Shown here: positions 50,367 to 50,599 of the stretch, in pieces
Numbering within the stretch: position 1 is the stretch's first letter
Layout: each line of letters starts with the position of its first letter
From: Candidatus Coatesiibacteriota bacterium
GTDB taxonomy: Bacteria > RBG-13-66-14 > B26-G2 > WVWN01 > G020348885
Assembly (NCBI GenBank): GCA_020348885.1
Contig: CP070755.1
Span: 613,321 to 663,919 of the forward strand
Direction: 5' to 3'
Length of the DNA: 50,599 nt
Program-made: the position numbers and the translations under genes
The notes under the pieces: model-generated
Databases searched by the model: none
Seen by the model: only the letters and a program-made list of their open reading frames with translations
Told to the model about the DNA's origin: nothing

Positions 50367-50599
50367 TCACCTGTTTCTCTTGAAAAGCGCGATGGCGAGG
50401 GCGGCGGCGCCGAGAACGATGAGCGCGGCCGCCGCGTAATTGTATCCGGCGGCGATGGGGACGCCGTACTCGCGCCAGTAGAAGTACTCGAATGCGAGGA
50501 TAACGACGCCTGTCCCGACGAAGGCCGACGCGAATGCGATACGCTGGTAGCGTGCGCCGCGCTCGAGCTCTTCCATCAGGGCGCGGTTGCGGAACGCTT
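50367..50599 (-). CDS. Membrane protein, 5' end outside the window
   Basis: An ATG at 50576 would give 69 residues with two membrane segments (about 13-32 and 44-64) and a basic tail (FKRNR). It lacks a ribosome site, and the frame stays open to the window edge reading A-F-R-N-R-A-L before that Met, so the real start is probably beyond the window and this is the C-terminal end of a longer protein. It seems to be in an operon with the following lipoprotein. Function unknown. Confidence 0.6.
   Translation of the reverse strand, partial: AFRNRALMEELERGARYQRIAFASAFVGTGVVILAFEYFYWREYGVPIAAGYNYAAAALIVLGAAALAIALFKRNR

Noticed and set aside
1-50599. CRISPR array, insertion sequence, integrase, attachment site or toxin-antitoxin pair
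   Set aside because: No regularly spaced repeats, no transposase or integrase motifs and no terminal inverted repeats were found; TldD/PmbA alone does not establish an antitoxin system.

Overview
The window looks like a chromosomal segment of a diderm, probably uncultured bacterium of the FCB superphylum or a similarly built candidate phylum (Coatesbacteria, WOR-3 or Zixibacteria-like). I cannot name the organism. The grounds are a GWxTD-domain protein, a PorV/PorQ-type barrel, several secreted proteins ending in the 'YALYQS-PNP ... GVYVYKLEAG' or 'KVVPNPYRG ... GKFAV' type of C-terminal domain, a TonB-dependent receptor with an N-terminal carboxypeptidase-regulatory domain, a BamD-like lipoprotein and a FG-GAP/ASPIC-UnbV protein. 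Promoters are sigma-70-like (TTGACA-17-TATAAT). GTG and TTG starts are common. No integrase, transposase, CRISPR array or phage gene was seen.

Layout. (1) 16-8364: tRNA-Ser(GGA), then a tight plus-strand run: solitary DNA methyltransferase, zinc alcohol dehydrogenase, polytopic membrane protein, B12-binding radical SAM enzyme, HAD phosphatase and mutL. The mutL frame is broken by one in-frame TAA. (2) 8451-18012: a lipoprotein, a long non-coding leader, then a surface cassette: TonB-dependent receptor, large secreted protein, PorV-like barrel, and a paralogue of the large secreted protein. (3) 18163-22273: envelope-assembly genes (GWxTD protein, unknown lipoprotein, BamD) followed by nadD and yqeK. 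(4) 22282-38324, minus strand: a twelve-gene, almost gapless run (folK, panB, panC, panD, TPR protein, plug-less barrel, hslU, an AT-rich exported protein, amrS-like radical SAM, NusG-domain-II protein, Gx transporter, TPR lipoprotein), then tldD-pmbA with its own promoter, then a flippase. (5) 38458-41551: a three-gene surface-glycan run (DegT-fold enzyme with the catalytic Lys replaced by His, polyprenol-phosphate-mannose-synthase-like GT2, GT4). (6) 41552-49300: a decayed exported-protein gene, two large secreted proteins with sorting domains, a membrane-anchored M23 peptidase and a small lipoprotein. (7) 49463-50599, minus strand: a thioredoxin-like/TPR lipoprotein without the CxxC, and a membrane protein cut by the window edge.

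Taken together the window is dominated by envelope biogenesis: making precursors (pantothenate/CoA, folate, NAD), building the outer membrane (BamD, TPR proteins, GWxTD), exporting surface proteins (PorV-like plus sorting domains) and decorating the surface (glycosyltransferases, flippase). The most noteworthy points are the in-frame stop in mutL, the receptor/surface-protein/PorV cassette, the His-for-Lys DegT enzyme with a four-cysteine cluster, a frame-preserved pseudogene with intact expression signals, an AT-rich gene inside the housekeeping run, and three housekeeping genes whose promoters imply almost leaderless mRNAs.
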